Shown here in pieces: positions 32,391 to 44,176 of a DNA stretch of 64,000 nt. Every line of letters starts with the position of its first letter. Position 1 is the first letter of the stretch. A model generated the notes under the pieces. It saw only the letters and a program-made list of their open reading frames with translations. It had not been told where the DNA came from and did not search any database. The DNA is from Ianthella basta. Lineage: Eukaryota > Porifera > Demospongiae > Verongiida > Ianthellidae. The stretch covers positions 12,640,623 through 12,704,622 of the forward strand of contig OZ025868.1 of assembly GCA_964019415.1 (NCBI GenBank), read 5' to 3'. The position numbers and the translations under genes are program-made.

Positions 32391-32665
32391 CATACTTGCA
32401 TGGGTTTGCAAAGCATGGGATTGTGAGTGCTAAGAGCACTCTATATAGTATGTCTGCATGCACCCAGGGCATTACTTGAATGTATAACACTCACTTATAG
32501 GACCATGTACTTACCCCACAATCCTGTATAGTCACTTAGTATATTGCATGCATATGAACAGACACCATGTATACAGGACCTACATGCAGTGGGAAACTGT
32601 GACATCCATGAAGAAAGTATATAACTCAGAAGTGACAGCCACGAAGTAAGTATATAACTCAGAAG
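32385..32665 (+). repeat. Repeat E, copy 2
   Basis: Second copy of the 29085-29340 sequence, followed by a short local repeat (agtatataactcagaag twice). Confidence 0.75.
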
Positions 32666-33144
32666 GATCACCTGTGCATATATAACTAGCTATTCATCAG
32701 GTGGATGTATTTTATATGACGACAGGTTGGTAAAATACTAGCCGAGATTGAGCAATTCTGCACATTTTTGATGCAATCTGATTAACTGGTATTCCATTGC
32801 CCACTGCGAGCACCTGAGTGCATATGAATGTAATGTGCAATAATTCCCTCAACCTCAAGCTCCTGAATGCCATCGATTCTCCTCCTGCCTTATTAATTAG
32901 CCAGTCATTCAACTGGCAAAGACCCATGAACTTCAATTGCTCTGAACTTAGCTATAGACACCATTGTGTGCAAAATTTGCTTAAATACATCACTTCTTCC
33001 TTTCTCCACTGATGATGCAACAATGATACTGTGCAGCAAGCATAGATCAATTTGAAACCGATGCAATCAAACTTGTCCAACAGATGTAAAGTCATCTTAC
33101 TATAATGCACAGGATCTCCCTTTTAGTGCATGTCTGCTTTTTAC
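32666..33144. other. Intergenic, no gene seen
   Basis: Short non-homologous frames only. Confidence 0.45.
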
Positions 33145-34200
33145 CTCATAAAATCGGCGTCTTACAGGGAATCGGCTTGAGATGCTCTGTGCCAGTTGAG
33201 GGACTCAGGGGCCATGTTCTTAGAGGGGTGCCTTTCACCTAGCTGCCCTGCGGCCAAAGAGCGAGATGTCCTTCATCCATGCATGCAGGCATAGCATTGT
33301 CCCTTACTATGTGCACTGGCATGTGCTCCACTTGCTGGCACTCCATGCTATATAATGGTACAATCTGCATAATACCCCCCCCCTTGCATACTCACATGCC
33401 ATGCACACATGATGTTGCAGATACCAGCATACTGCCCAGCTGACATCAACGCACAGTCACACAACATGCTGGCGTCAGCATATTGTTGTCAACGCACCAG
33501 AGCATGGAAGCCCACCTTCGGCGGGCTTCCCTGCTAGTAATTGATAATTCCATTCTCATACCAACCACCCACTGCATGCCAATGTTGATTTATACAGTAA
33601 AGGATGTTTGTATATACAAAGACATTATGTTTCCTTCATTATATTGTCAGACAACTTGCTCTGACAGCTTAAGCTTGATATAGACTGGAGAAGCATATGG
33701 GTTGATGTTCATTATAAGTATTTAGCTGTCAGAGAACAAATGCCAGAATATGGCTATGCTGTAGTATATTTAAACCTATATACTGTATACTGCAATCCTA
33801 CTATAATTCACGGGATCTAGAATTTATATGTATGTTTGTTCAGCCATAAAATCGGCGCCTTCTAGGGAATCGGCTCGAGACGTTCTGTGCCAGTTGATGA
33901 ACTCGGGGGTCATGTTCTTAGCGGGGTGCCGTTCACCTAGCTGCCTTGTGGCCGAAGAGAGAGATGTCCTTCGTCAATTCTCTGCGGGCCGATACGCCAT
34001 TTTTAACATTATCGCCCGGCCCTTCCACTACCGGTCATTGGCGTACTCGATATGAGCCATGCCGGTTTAGGGAGTGGTGGGACATGAGCTTAGAGGGGTG
34101 CCGTTCACCTAGCTGCCCTGCAGCCGAAGGGCGCGCTTCCTTTTCTTCCGCGGGCCGAGACACCATTTTTAATGATCGGCTCTAGGACTTTCGGTTACGG
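33145..34200 (+). repeat. Three-unit degenerate repeat, Helitron-related region
   Basis: Units at about 33145-33285, 33841-34000 and 34070-34170 share ggggtgcc(g/t)ttcacctagctgcc and flanking gaatcggct or gagatgtcctt motifs. Units 1 and 2 also share the preceding actataat...ggatct block. No coding content recognised. Confidence 0.6.
33508..33537 (+). mobile_element. Helitron 3' terminus
   Basis: A strong hairpin (ggaagcccacc, loop ttcg, gcgggcttcc) is followed by ctgCTAG and then a T, the classic Helitron 3' end, and resembles the end of the element at 10767. The matching 5' end was not located, so the extent is unknown. Confidence 0.6.
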
Positions 34201-34436
34201 AAGATCTTTTTCGTTGTCGGCAAATTTCGAAATAAACTCTACCGTCGTTATAACAGCTAGCCTCTGTTACTACCTGTGCAGATAGTTCAAAACTGGCAAG
34301 GTACCGACTCACTGGCTTGTGATAAGCTGGAACCTGCCCATAGGGCGGACATTCAGCTAGGTATAATAATATAATTATACATAAAGTATAATTATGAACA
34401 TATTCTGTGGTTTCAGTTTGAATACATTATACTAGT

Positions 34437-34665
34437 CTATAAAAATTCTTTTAGAATTAAAAGGGATTTAGGAATTGCTGGCAGAAAAAGCATAGAAACA
34501 AGCAAGAGTAACTCAACAAGAAAATTAGGAATGCAGAGCAAACTTTGCAGAAATGTGGTTAATCAGGGTGTTGAGTTACTCTTGCTTGTTTCTATGCTTT
34601 TTTCTGCCAGCCATTCCTAATTTCCTCTTTAATTATAAAGGAATTTTTATACACTAGTTTGTACA
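34437..34665. repeat. Foldback MITE family B, copy 1
   Basis: Long inverted repeat: the left arm aaagggatttaggaattgct...gcatagaaacaagcaagagtaact is mirrored by agttactcttgcttgtttctatgc...attcctaat. No coding capacity. Other copies at 35205-35480, 50785-51000 and 62985-63275. Confidence 0.8.
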
Positions 34666-34724
34666 GTTTTTTCATATCCAAAGGACTATATCTACATCAG
34701 ATAAATACTCGCGCTGAGTTTACA

Positions 34725-35192
34725 GACGTCATGAACGTGACGTTTGATACAGTAGAACGCAACGAAATGGCGGCATTGGGGTATGTTTAATACACGGGAG
34801 CGACAAACTTCGCGCTCGCTCCAACGCTGTATGAATTGGATTGCCACCGGCGCTCAGATCTTCACCATTCAGGTACGTATGCGAGTACTGGTATGTGACT
34901 TAAGTCCATAGATGTCCTGTGTCTTGCGCTAGGAGTGCGCAAAAATTCAGTGGGAAGAATAGGAAAAGACGAAATGGGGTACGAACAGCCTATGACGCTT
35001 TTCTCTTACATGTAGTCCAGGTTGCCTTTGAGTACGCTGCCGTCGTCAATACATCAAAAGAAGCCTATCCAAGGCCTTTAATTGTTCTTTGCCACCGCCG
35101 ATTGGCAGGTTTCGCTGAAGCGTCCTAATACATTAAAATAGGATTTGAACGGGGCACATTCCTAAATAGACGTCACGAGCGTGACGTCTGAA
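34725..35192. mobile_element. TIR element family C, copy 1
   Basis: The ends are inverted repeats of about 24 bp built from cagacgtca and tgacgtct half-sites, themselves nearly palindromic. The internal 420 bp has no intact gene. A diverged copy in the opposite orientation is at 62405-62850. It sits between two family B foldbacks. Confidence 0.7.
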
Positions 35193-35204
35193 TTATTTTA
35201 CTAG

Positions 35205-35480
35205 TGTACAAAAGTCCCTTTAGAATTAAAAGGGATTTAGCAATGGTCAGCAGAAAAAGCATAGAAACAAGCAACACTAACTAACACCATGATGAACCAC
35301 ATTACCGTGAAGTTGCTCTGCATTCTTAATTTCTTGTAGCTATACATACATGGGACTAGCTAGCTAGACGTTGGGGCCCATGCAGCTGTACAAGGGAAAT
35401 GCAGAGCGAACTTCATGGCTATGTGGTTCATCATGGTGTTAGTTACTGTTGCTTGTTTATATGCTTTTCTATCCATTGAT
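35205..35480. repeat. Foldback MITE family B, copy 2 (nested palindrome)
   Basis: Outer arms as in copy 1. The loop contains a second inverted repeat (tttcttgtagctatacatac ... cccatgcagctgtacaag), giving a hairpin within a hairpin. Confidence 0.75.
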
Positions 35481-35660
35481 GATAGCCGAAATCAATTGTC
35501 TTGACTGGAACATTGTAAATGATCGATTAATTTTCTTAATAGGATGAGCTTAGAACAATTAATGCATAGCTAAACACATGGTCCTGTTCCGATCCCATTC
35601 ATGATCAGCCACAATGTATACAATACTTCCTCAAAATGTGGCATATGCAGTTCCCATTGT

Positions 35661-35701
35661 TATCAAACAGCAGGGTAGTGCTGTCTATGTTAGGATGGCA
35701 G
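35661..35701 (+). repeat. Repeat family A, copy 2, left fragment
   Basis: The first part of repeat A (agcagggtagtgctgtctat), ending in aggatggcag, where the retrotransposon at 35702 is inserted. The sequence resumes at 38784. Confidence 0.75.
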
Positions 35702-38647
35702 GACGATTGTAGAACACGTCAGACAGCAGAGGAATTGGCCAAGGAAGACAGGCAGGCAGGTGATGGCTTTCAACTCGCGAGCCACAACGATCTCCCACAT
35801 TTCAACACCACCAATCCCCCCAACTTTGTTTGGGGGGATACTGATGGGGAGACCCTCTCATCGCGTCTGAAGAAGGCGTATGAAGAGGTAGTAAGCTGGA
35901 AGCGAAACCTCTTTGAGGTCCCAAGGGGGAAGGCAGGAACTGACTTTGTCTCAGAAGTGACCCGACTGATAGAGGCATACAATGATGCCACAGCACTAGA
36001 AAGCATTGCCTTGAAAGCAGTAATGGTGATGCCCAGCCTGTTACTTCAGAGGCCTCATGCCAGGTCCAGCACCAAAGACAACATCCGGTGCTTGGAGGAA
36101 AGACTGTCAAAATGGAAGAAGGGAGACCTTGATTCACTTGTCCACGAAGGTCGTACTGTCCAAAGTCAACTGAACACTCACCAGATTCAGCACCAAGATG
36201 AAGGGAGAATGGCAAGGTCCTTCAAAAAGTTGGTTTCTGCAGGCAATGTCAAGGCTGCAATGAGATTGATTACTGAACATCAGGATAGGGGATGTCTACC
36301 TTTAGACAGCCTTCAACCAGATGGAAGGACAGTAAAGCAGCACCTTCAAGACAAACATCCACCAGGCCAGCGATATCCTCAGTGATTAGTGACAGCCCTC
36401 CGGCCGCTGAACCCCATGAAGTAATTTTTGATCAGATAGATGGCCCATTGATCCGCTCCATTGTCCAAGGAATGGATGGCTCAGCCGGACCCTCAGGGCT
36501 CAATGCGGGCAATTGGAAGAGAATGTGCTCCTCCTTCTGGAGAACCTCAGAAGATCTGTGCAAGTCCATTGCCAGACTAGCCAGGAGATTGTGCACTGGA
36601 TATGTTGACCCAGAAGGAATATCTGCCCTGGTTGCCTGCCGTCTCATAGCACTTGACAAATGCCCAGGAGTGAGACCAGTTGGGATTGGCGAGACATTGA
36701 GGCGTCTCATATCTAAGGCAGTCCTTCAGGTAGCAAGAGATGACATCCAACGAGTGGTGGGCTGTTTACAGCTATGTGCAGGGCAGGAGGCAGCATGTGA
36801 AGCCGGAATACTAGCAATGAGGAGCCTGTTTGAAGATGGCACTGTGGAGGCTGTCCTTTTGGTAGATGCTTCTAATGCTTTCAACTCCCTAAACAGAGAG
36901 GCTGCCCTTCGGAACACCCACATTCTCTGCCCCATACTAGCCCCAATGCTAACAAACACGTACCGGAGCCCAGCTAGACTGTTCATCGGGGGAGATCACA
37001 TTCTATCGCAAGAGGGTACCACACAGGGAGACCCACTGGCTATGGCTATGTACGCCCTTGGTACCCTACCCCTCATCCTGAAACTTCAGAAGGATGTAAC
37101 ACAAGCCTGGTATGCTGACGATGCCACAGCCGGAGGAGTGATAACAGGCCTACGTAGATGGTGGGAAAAGCTCGAAGCAATTGGCCCACAGTATGGATAC
37201 CACCCCAACCCAAGCAAGACCTGGCTGGTGGTTAAACCAGAACATCTCCCAGCAGCAGAAGAACAGTTCCATGAAACAGGAGTAAAGGTCACAACCCAAG
37301 GACAGAGGCATCTTGGGGCTGCAATTGGTTCCAGGAACTTTGTGGAGGACTTTGTTCGGGAGAAGGTCTCAGTTTGGGTATCCGAGATTGAGAAGCTATC
37401 AAGGATTGCCAGCTTCCAACCCCAAGCAGCACACACAGTCTTTACACACGGACTGATGCATAGATGGACTTTCCTAATGCGTACAGTTCCAGGTGTGGAG
37501 GAATTGTCCCAACCATTGGAAGAGGTTATCCGCCATCAATTCCTACCGGCGTTGACTGGTAGAAAGGCTCTCAGTGATTCTGAGAGAGCGCTGTTGGCCT
37601 TGCCAGCAAGGCATGGAGGACTTGGCATCCCCATACCTACAGCAGCTGCCCAGCGCCAGTTCCTGGCCTGTTCTTCCATTAGTGCACCATTGGTGAAGGT
37701 CATCAAACAGCAGAACACGAACTACCCTATGGAAGTTCGCCTGAAACAGAGACACGTAAAGGCTGCCATTCGCACCAACAACTGCAATGATGCCGCCGAA
37801 GAGGCGATGGCACTCAAGCCTAAGCTGTCCAATGCCCAACAGTGTGCCATGGAGCAAGCCAGTGAGAAGGGGGCCTCTTCATGGTTGACCGCCCTTCCGC
37901 TGGCGAAGTATGACTTCTGCCTCCACAAGCAGGCATTCAGGGATGCCCTATGCCTCCGATTTGGATGGACACCAACTCGACTTCCATCCCACTGTCCATG
38001 TGGAAAGCTATTCACTGTTGATCATGCCTTCAGTTGCCCTAATGGAGCCCTGCCATCTATCCGCCATGACTGAATCCGGGACATCACTGCTAATTTCCTG
38101 AGTGTGCCCGAACCTTGGCCTCGAGCCCACTCTCCAGCCCCTGACTGGAGAGAGTTTCCCCCTCCGTAGTACCAATACAGAAGAAGGGGCAAGGCTCGAC
38201 ATCAAGGCCCAGAACGTCTGGGACAACAGCCAGAGAAGTGCCTTCTTTGATGTTAGAGTGTTTAATTCCTTTGCCCCCACCAACAGCTCATCCTCAACCA
38301 GCTCCACATATTGCAGACATGAAAGAGAAAAAAGGAGAGCGTATGAGCAGAGAATCCTGCAAGTTGAACATGGAACCTTCACTCCATTGGTCCTGTCCTC
38401 AAGTGGTGGCTGGGGCCCCTCTGCCACAGTTGCCTTCAGAAGACTGGCTGGCCTCATCGCCAACAAGCATGGACAATCCTACAGCACGACACTGAGTTTC
38501 ATCAGATGCAAGATTGGATACTCACTCATACAATCAGGAATAATGTGCCTGCGTGGACCGAGATCGTCATTCCATGCCCCTGCCAAGGCCATCAGCCTCG
38601 AGGAACACCCCCTGGACCTCATCCGCCAGGAGGTGCGCCTGTATTGA
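35702..38647 (+). pseudogene. Reverse transcriptase with C-terminal nuclease, broken ORF
   Basis: Three frames together make one retrotransposon protein. The N-terminal part is 35702 to about 36370. A frameshift near 36370 leads into the frame open to 38073, which holds the RT core: LLVDASNAFNSLNR, TTQGDPLAMAMYALG and the catalytic YADDAT at about 37111-37128. A cysteine/histidine cluster (CPCGKLFTVDHAFSC, about 37996-38040) precedes an in-frame TGA at 38071-38073. A second frameshift at about 38100 leads into a frame to 38647 with ARLDI and FFDVRV, which resemble the R-x-D...D core of restriction-like endonucleases. RT, then a CCHC-like knuckle, then a restriction-like nuclease is the R2-clade order. 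Three lesions make it non-functional. Exact clade is uncertain. Confidence 0.8.
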
Positions 38648-38783
38648 CTGACCCAACTATCTTCATTCACCTCATCTATGCTATTACATTAACAAACACT
38701 TACTTTACACATCACCTTTGTTATCGCCGTTATGTTAACTATTGTACTGCTGCTATGTGCAAAAAATTCAATAAAAAAATGTA
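35702..38783 (+). mobile_element. 5'-truncated R2-like (RLE) non-LTR retrotransposon
   Basis: A reverse-transcriptase element flanked by a 10-bp direct repeat, aggatggcag (35692-35701 and 38784-38793). The 3' end is A-rich with an AATAAA (about 38770). The two flanks rejoin into one copy of repeat A, so the insertion boundaries are clear. There is no start region at the 5' side, consistent with truncation during target-primed reverse transcription. The single ORF is broken. Confidence 0.82.
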
Positions 38784-39665
38784 AGGATGGCAGTCGTTGT
38801 TTGTATGCTGTAGCTATTAAATACAACGAAAATGGCGCTATCGCCGTATAGGACTGATAATCGGCGAAGAAGGCGACCAAAGAGAAGTGTATGTTGCATA
38901 CAACGCAGGACTAACTTTACGTCCCAGCGAAAGTGCGCGCTCCGGCAGAAAACGACCTCGACATTTCCCTGCTTCGTCTGCCATGTCTCTTGCTACGCGA
39001 GAGACGCCATTTTAACACGACGTAATGAACGCTTTGGCTGTATTTGTCCGCCTAATCCTCATTCAAATTTAGTTCAATAACCTAGCAATGCCGACGTATG
39101 TCCAATTGGAAGTACGTACTTTGCTATCCCAGGCCAAAGTTAGCTTGCGCGCCGTTTGAAGTACATTCGCTGTCGTGCATTTCCCCGCCATTTTCGATTT
39201 TTACTCTGGTGACTTCCGATATCCGGTCGCCTTTTCCGTTCTTTTTCGGTAGGTTAGCGGAACCTAGGCACTAGCCCACACTTTGAGCTCCAGGATTACA
39301 GAAGTAAGGTATAATGCCTGCACCATTGCCCTATTTATGGTTGAGAGACTAAGTGTGTTACTTCAGCTTAGCTGCCCACTATAGCTAAAAAGTAGCTACA
39401 GAAACTAGAAATAATAAAAATTCTCTACAAGAATGGTAAGGATGTAGGGATGGCATAAAAAGGACGGAAACAAGTAAAGACTGCTACACAGTTCAGCATT
39501 AACCATGGTCCCTACATGTAGGACCATAAGGTGAGATATTCTTGCAAGTATAGGGACCATGGTTAATGCTCCACTGTGTAACATGCAGTCGTTACTTATT
39601 TCTGTCCTTTTTTATGCCATCCCCACATCCTTTTCATTTTTGCAGAAATTTTCTATTATTTGTAG
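38784..39665 (+). repeat. Repeat family A, copy 2, right fragment with foldback
   Basis: Continues repeat A after the retrotransposon. It aligns with 28000-28945, including gcgcgccgtttgaag, ggaacctaggcactagccca and the terminal hairpin (about 39429-39640). Confidence 0.75.
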
Positions 39666-39814
39666 TAAACATATAGAAAATTATATATGTACATTGGTCC
39701 CGTTAGGTGCACACATAAATTGTCATTGCTAACGAGATTGATAGTGCTGATAATGAATTGGCTGCATTTTGCTTTATAACAACAAGTAGACATAAGGGTG
39801 CACTTATACTTATC

Positions 39815-40080
39815 AGACAGCATGGTAGTGCGTTCTATGTAGGGATCAATGGCCATTTTTGTTTGTATGCTGTAATACAAATGATAAGTAGCGCTACTCC
39901 TGAACAGACGCAAGATCCAACAAAAGGAACTGCCAATGAGGAAGGGATGCTGTACAGTTTACATATAGCTAACCTTACTTTCAAGTGCCAGGGTAACATC
40001 GAGTAGAAAACGTTGATGCCTTTTTCCATGTTTCGTCTTCGTTCTTCTTTTTTCTTCTCTGTTAGTTGAAACTCATGAAC
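39815..40080 (+). repeat. Repeat family A, copy 3 (partial)
   Basis: Matches the first part of repeat A (cagcatggtagtgcg..., gtttgtatgctgtaatacaa, gcgctactcctgaacag, then the ttcttctt region). The 3' foldback is missing. Confidence 0.65.
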
Positions 40081-40158
40081 GATAAGAAGTAAGAGAATAA
40101 TTTATCCACAGTTCTATGATGCTTTTGGCCAGTAAGTGCCTCTTGTATCTAGGTTAGT

Positions 40159-40232
40159 TAAAATGGTGTCTTGCACCTAGTAACGTCTTATCAGCCTTCG
40201 TAAGACGTTACTAGGTGCAAGACACCATTTTA
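40159..40232. repeat. Perfect 32-bp hairpin
   Basis: Arms 40159-40190 and 40201-40232 are exact complements (left arm begins taaaatggtgtcttgcacct) with a 10-nt loop tcagccttcg. No second copy was seen in the window. It could be a fresh foldback insertion or a small-RNA precursor. Confidence 0.9.
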
Positions 40233-41069
40233 CAATGACCTAATCACATACGTACCACGGTTGGCCGCTTACCTCTTTAAGTTTTGGGCCAATAGCCCCA
40301 CAATGCGGTCAGATGAGTACTCGAAAGTGCATGCGATCGCGAGACAAGCTTCAGCTGCTGTGAGCCAGTGCACTGTTTAGAAGGACATCTGTGGTGGTTG
40401 AGTCAGGCCACATCAATACAATCTTACCCACGTAGATGGCCACATGCATGCAGTCACAGCAAGTATCTTTGCTGTATATACAAAAGAATGACCAGGGTTA
40501 TAAATCTGGTCAGGCCATGGCCTGGGCAGCCTGGGCTGTTCCGCAGGGCATACAGTGGTGAATGGTCCACTGTTGTAGCCTTTCTGTTGTAGAAAATTTT
40601 TATTCTTTCTAGTATATTATAATAGAATGATCATGAGATTTAGAGCACTGCATAATAATTATGATTATATTACGTGCGCATGCATGCATACATTGTTCAG
40701 CTCTCACATATAGCGCATGTGTATGTAGCTATAGCTATAGGCTTCCTGCAATCTGAGGTGCAGTTCTAATGTTACATCTAGACATGATTTATATTTATTG
40801 AAGTTCATGCAGGTTGGTGTACACATGGAATCGCTGTTTCTAATTGGATTCATGTTAGCACTCTTCTGTATGACTATAAAGATAACTAGACAGAAGGGTT
40901 TTAAGTTAGCTGACACTTATGCAATGCTTGTGACATACTGTCTCCTTTACGCGTGAAGAGAAATAGTATATAATGTCCATATGGAAGAACTGCTGTCAGT
41001 GGTTCCACAATCTATCTAGACTTTGGCCAACTGAAAATCTGTCCTTCACAAGGGTGGAGAAATCTACAC

Positions 41070-41960
41070 CTGTGAAGAGTCTTTTGGTGGCTAAAGACTA
41101 GGAATCTCTTAGAGTCAATTGGTTGCAACACCGCCCCCCAACATCCCATCATTCTGTGTGGCTGCACTGTCAGTGCCCGTGTGCGGAGTGCCGAACAGTT
41201 CAGTTTACAACCCTTACAAACTTCATCCCAAATATACTTTTATTGGGAACCACTGAAGCACATGCACCCTGTGCCATGCAGTGGGGTACAAAGACTTCAT
41301 GTCAAGTGTTGAGGCTGTGTTTGAGTTCCAGATGACGGCTACCTCTGGCCAGTTGGCAATGCTCAGGAATGACCCAGCAGAGCTCGGAAGGTCTGAGAAA
41401 GTTGGACTTAACTAATGAGTGAGCACATTTGTAGTACCAATACGGGCCATTGAAGAAGTAAAGTCAGCTCCTCCTAAATTAGCTGCTAATGTAGGATGGA
41501 TGACTGGCTGGGCTGGAGACTGGGAACTCTTGCAAACCCAACATGCAGCCTATGGCATCTTGATGAAGCTTTGAGGCCACCAGCAATGCAGTGCCCCAGC
41601 TATATATCTGAATTATATTGAGCATACATTGGGAAATTACTAGCAAGTAGTTTGAGTTCAGGGGTGCCCCGGCACCCCACAAGTTTTTAAATCAAATTAC
41701 TGGTTGAATCTTCACCCAGGGATGTAGAGTTGCTCAATTCCTGAGGCAGGGGATGTTGTGATTTGTTAACAACAGAACAGTATTTCATGGCAGAAATGCC
41801 CATGATAAACTAAATGGAGGCATGTGCCATTCGCAGAGAATAATTTATTGGAACACTCGAGTTTTGCAGACAACTGGCAAAACTAGCGGTAAGACATGGA
41901 AGGTTCTTCCACTAATCCTGTTGGAGACCTAGACCAGTGCAGGACACACAGCTTTGCTAG
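41070..41960 (+). pseudogene. GBBH-like pseudogene, unit 1
   Basis: Recognisable pieces of the GBBH-like gene: the RPPTSYHAVWL region (accgccccccaacatcccat), the cysteine cluster (tgcggagtgccgaaca), the GQLAML region and the final HGRNAFELNGG region. They are interrupted by stops, a large internal deletion and an unrelated insert containing ggcaccccacaag. It is the same ruined copy as at 51886. Confidence 0.85.
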
Positions 41961-42234
41961 CAGTTATTATGTGAATTCTTCATCAACCATTTAATTCCAT
42001 TGCATTACTGGCTTTCACACATAATTAATTTTGCCGATTAGTTATAATAGAGATCAATACAAGTATATCCATAAGCGATAACTTCATAAAAGCATGATTT
42101 TTCCTTTATAAAATTTATGTGAGTTTGAAGGTTCAACTTCGTTTGCATTTGTGCAAGTTTTTGCATGCGCAGACGATTTTAAGCCAGTTCATTGCCACAC
42201 ACTTCGACTTGCAAGTTTTCAGCTATTAAAGCAG

Positions 42235-42800
42235 TACCATATTCGCTCTAAAAATTCGTCATTCTAATTTTCGTCAGGGAAAATAATATGCTCAAGTGTA
42301 CTCTAATCGTGACGAATTTCCTGTCTCTCTAATTTCCGCCATTGGCCTCTAATTTTCGTCATGAACGGGAAGCGTTCTAAATATTCGTCGGAAATGCCTG
42401 CAATATGGCTGCGACGGCCAAGGAACAAAGCCTAGGAGCAAAGCCAACAACGCTAGCTGTTGTCTTTGTTCTTCAGGCATTGTTCCGTTTGTCTATAAGC
42501 CTTCTCGACGCTGTGTACGTCGTTCATTTTCCTTCTGGTGCGACAATGGAGTTCAGTGATCACGAATCGTCTCCAGAACCTTCTCGTTCGGACGGTAGCC
42601 TCGCACTGCTGTTCGCCCGGGCAACGTGAAAGCGGCCATTTCAGCAAAAAACGCCCAGACTGAAAAGCTCTGTAATGTTTCGTCCGAAAACTCTAAATAT
42701 TCGTCACCTTCGACGGTCTTCTTCATTCCAGCTCTAATTGCCTCAAAAGACGAAATTTTCATTGCACTAGCGGTGACGAATTTTTAGAGCGGATACGGTA
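42235..42800. mobile_element. MITE with 27-bp TIRs and TA ends
   Basis: The left end (42235-42261, taccatattcgctctaaaaa...) and right end (42774-42800) are inverted repeats differing at two positions. TA at both outer edges suggests a Tc1/mariner-type target duplication. The interior repeats the motif tctaa(a/t)(t)ttcgtca several times. It contains a short frame with no homology and is absent from unit 2. Confidence 0.75.
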
Positions 42801-44070
42801 TTTGTAGCTTTTGAGCCTGATAAAATATACTTCAAGGAAGGTAAGTCTGCTCTTGAGGTAGTATTCAAAAGATTTGAAGGTGAATGTCGTCCTTTCTGTT
42901 GTGGAGAGTGAGAAGGTAAGATAAGGGGATCCCAAACACGGCGCTGGACTTCGCCTGTATGCGGTAGGACAGCTTCCTTTTTTGTTCGCAGTTAGTGCAT
43001 GAGTCAATGTGTAGGCTGATGCAGTGAGAAGCTGTTCCTTTGAGTACAGGTGAAAGGCGGAACCGTGTTCGGAAACCCTATCTCGTTTGGAATCCACCTA
43101 TCTTACCTTACCAGGCTGCAGATTCTTACCTTACCAGGCTACGTCTCTTTTGCCCAATACCGTCGGTTGCCACACAGTTCTTGACTTTCTTCTGCTGGTC
43201 AGGCCTCTCTATGGCTGCGTCTCAGCCCAAACAGGTCAGTTTCATGCGGAAATGAATTGCACAAGTACAAAATCGATTTTAGCGCAATGGCAATTTATTG
43301 GCTTAAAACGTTGAAGGGTTAGGTTTTAATATTTTGCTGTTCTATGTATTCAATTTGCTGTGAGTCACCAATTTAGCCAATTGTGTTTGTGTGTTTGTCC
43401 ATGACATATGCTTCCTAAAATAGTTACATATTCTTCAAGAACTGCTTAGGGCTGCTGCATGCATATTCATGATTACGGTTACAACATTAAGGCCAAAGTA
43501 GCCAGTGCAAGATGTCCATGCCAACCATTCTCGTCAGCCATTGCAAAGAGGTCAGCCTTCTTCATTATTTCCAAAATTACAATATGTATTGCAAGACATT
43601 CAAACAGCATGAGGTTGTGGAACCACCAGAAGGTGGTTGGGAGAGAAGATTCCCAAGGCATCTCTATAGATCCTTATTACTTTCCTTTTGAAACCACTTG
43701 TAATCCACAGCTACCATAACAGCCAATGACCATGACAGCTGCCATACTTAATGAGGCCCTTGGTCCATGCAAGTTGAGACCTAATGGCTTTAACGTATAC
43801 AGAAAATGACGTTGACTTTCTTTCCAACCATGTAGTTCACAATGTTGTCCTTCATTTGCATATATAACCATGGTACATAGACCATTCCCAGAAAAATGAA
43901 ATCAACCATTTGTTGCATGATCATGAGCTGAATTATCAACTGGTTAATTTTGTAATTGTTTTATATCACTCAATCAATTAATTAACTTCAATGGCACAAA
44001 TATATCTTCCTGCCAGGTGTCAGTATGCTCATGGCATCATTATGATATTCATGAGCTGTCAATTGAAATG
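42801..44070. other. Non-genic part of duplication unit 1
   Basis: Parts of 42935-43020 recur in unit 2 near 52955-53010, and 43880-43960 recurs near 54410-54490. Several small frames, none recognised. Confidence 0.5.
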
Positions 44071-44176
44071 TCCTTTATATATATACTCACAAGCTTATTT
44101 GGTTCAACTGGAAGCTGATAGGCCAGTGATACCCTGCCACTATATTCAGACATAACCTTGAACTTTGTTTGACAAC
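44071..44176 (+). promoter_or_regulatory. GBBH-like core promoter, copy 2
   Basis: TATA string tatatatata (44076-44085) about 95 bp before the ATG. The block from there to gtttgacaac is nearly identical to that of copy 3 and clearly related to copy 1. Confidence 0.6.

Noticed and set aside
42405-42629. 74-codon frame inside the TA-flanked MITE
   Set aside because: No transposase motif, and MITEs of this size are non-coding; treated as chance.
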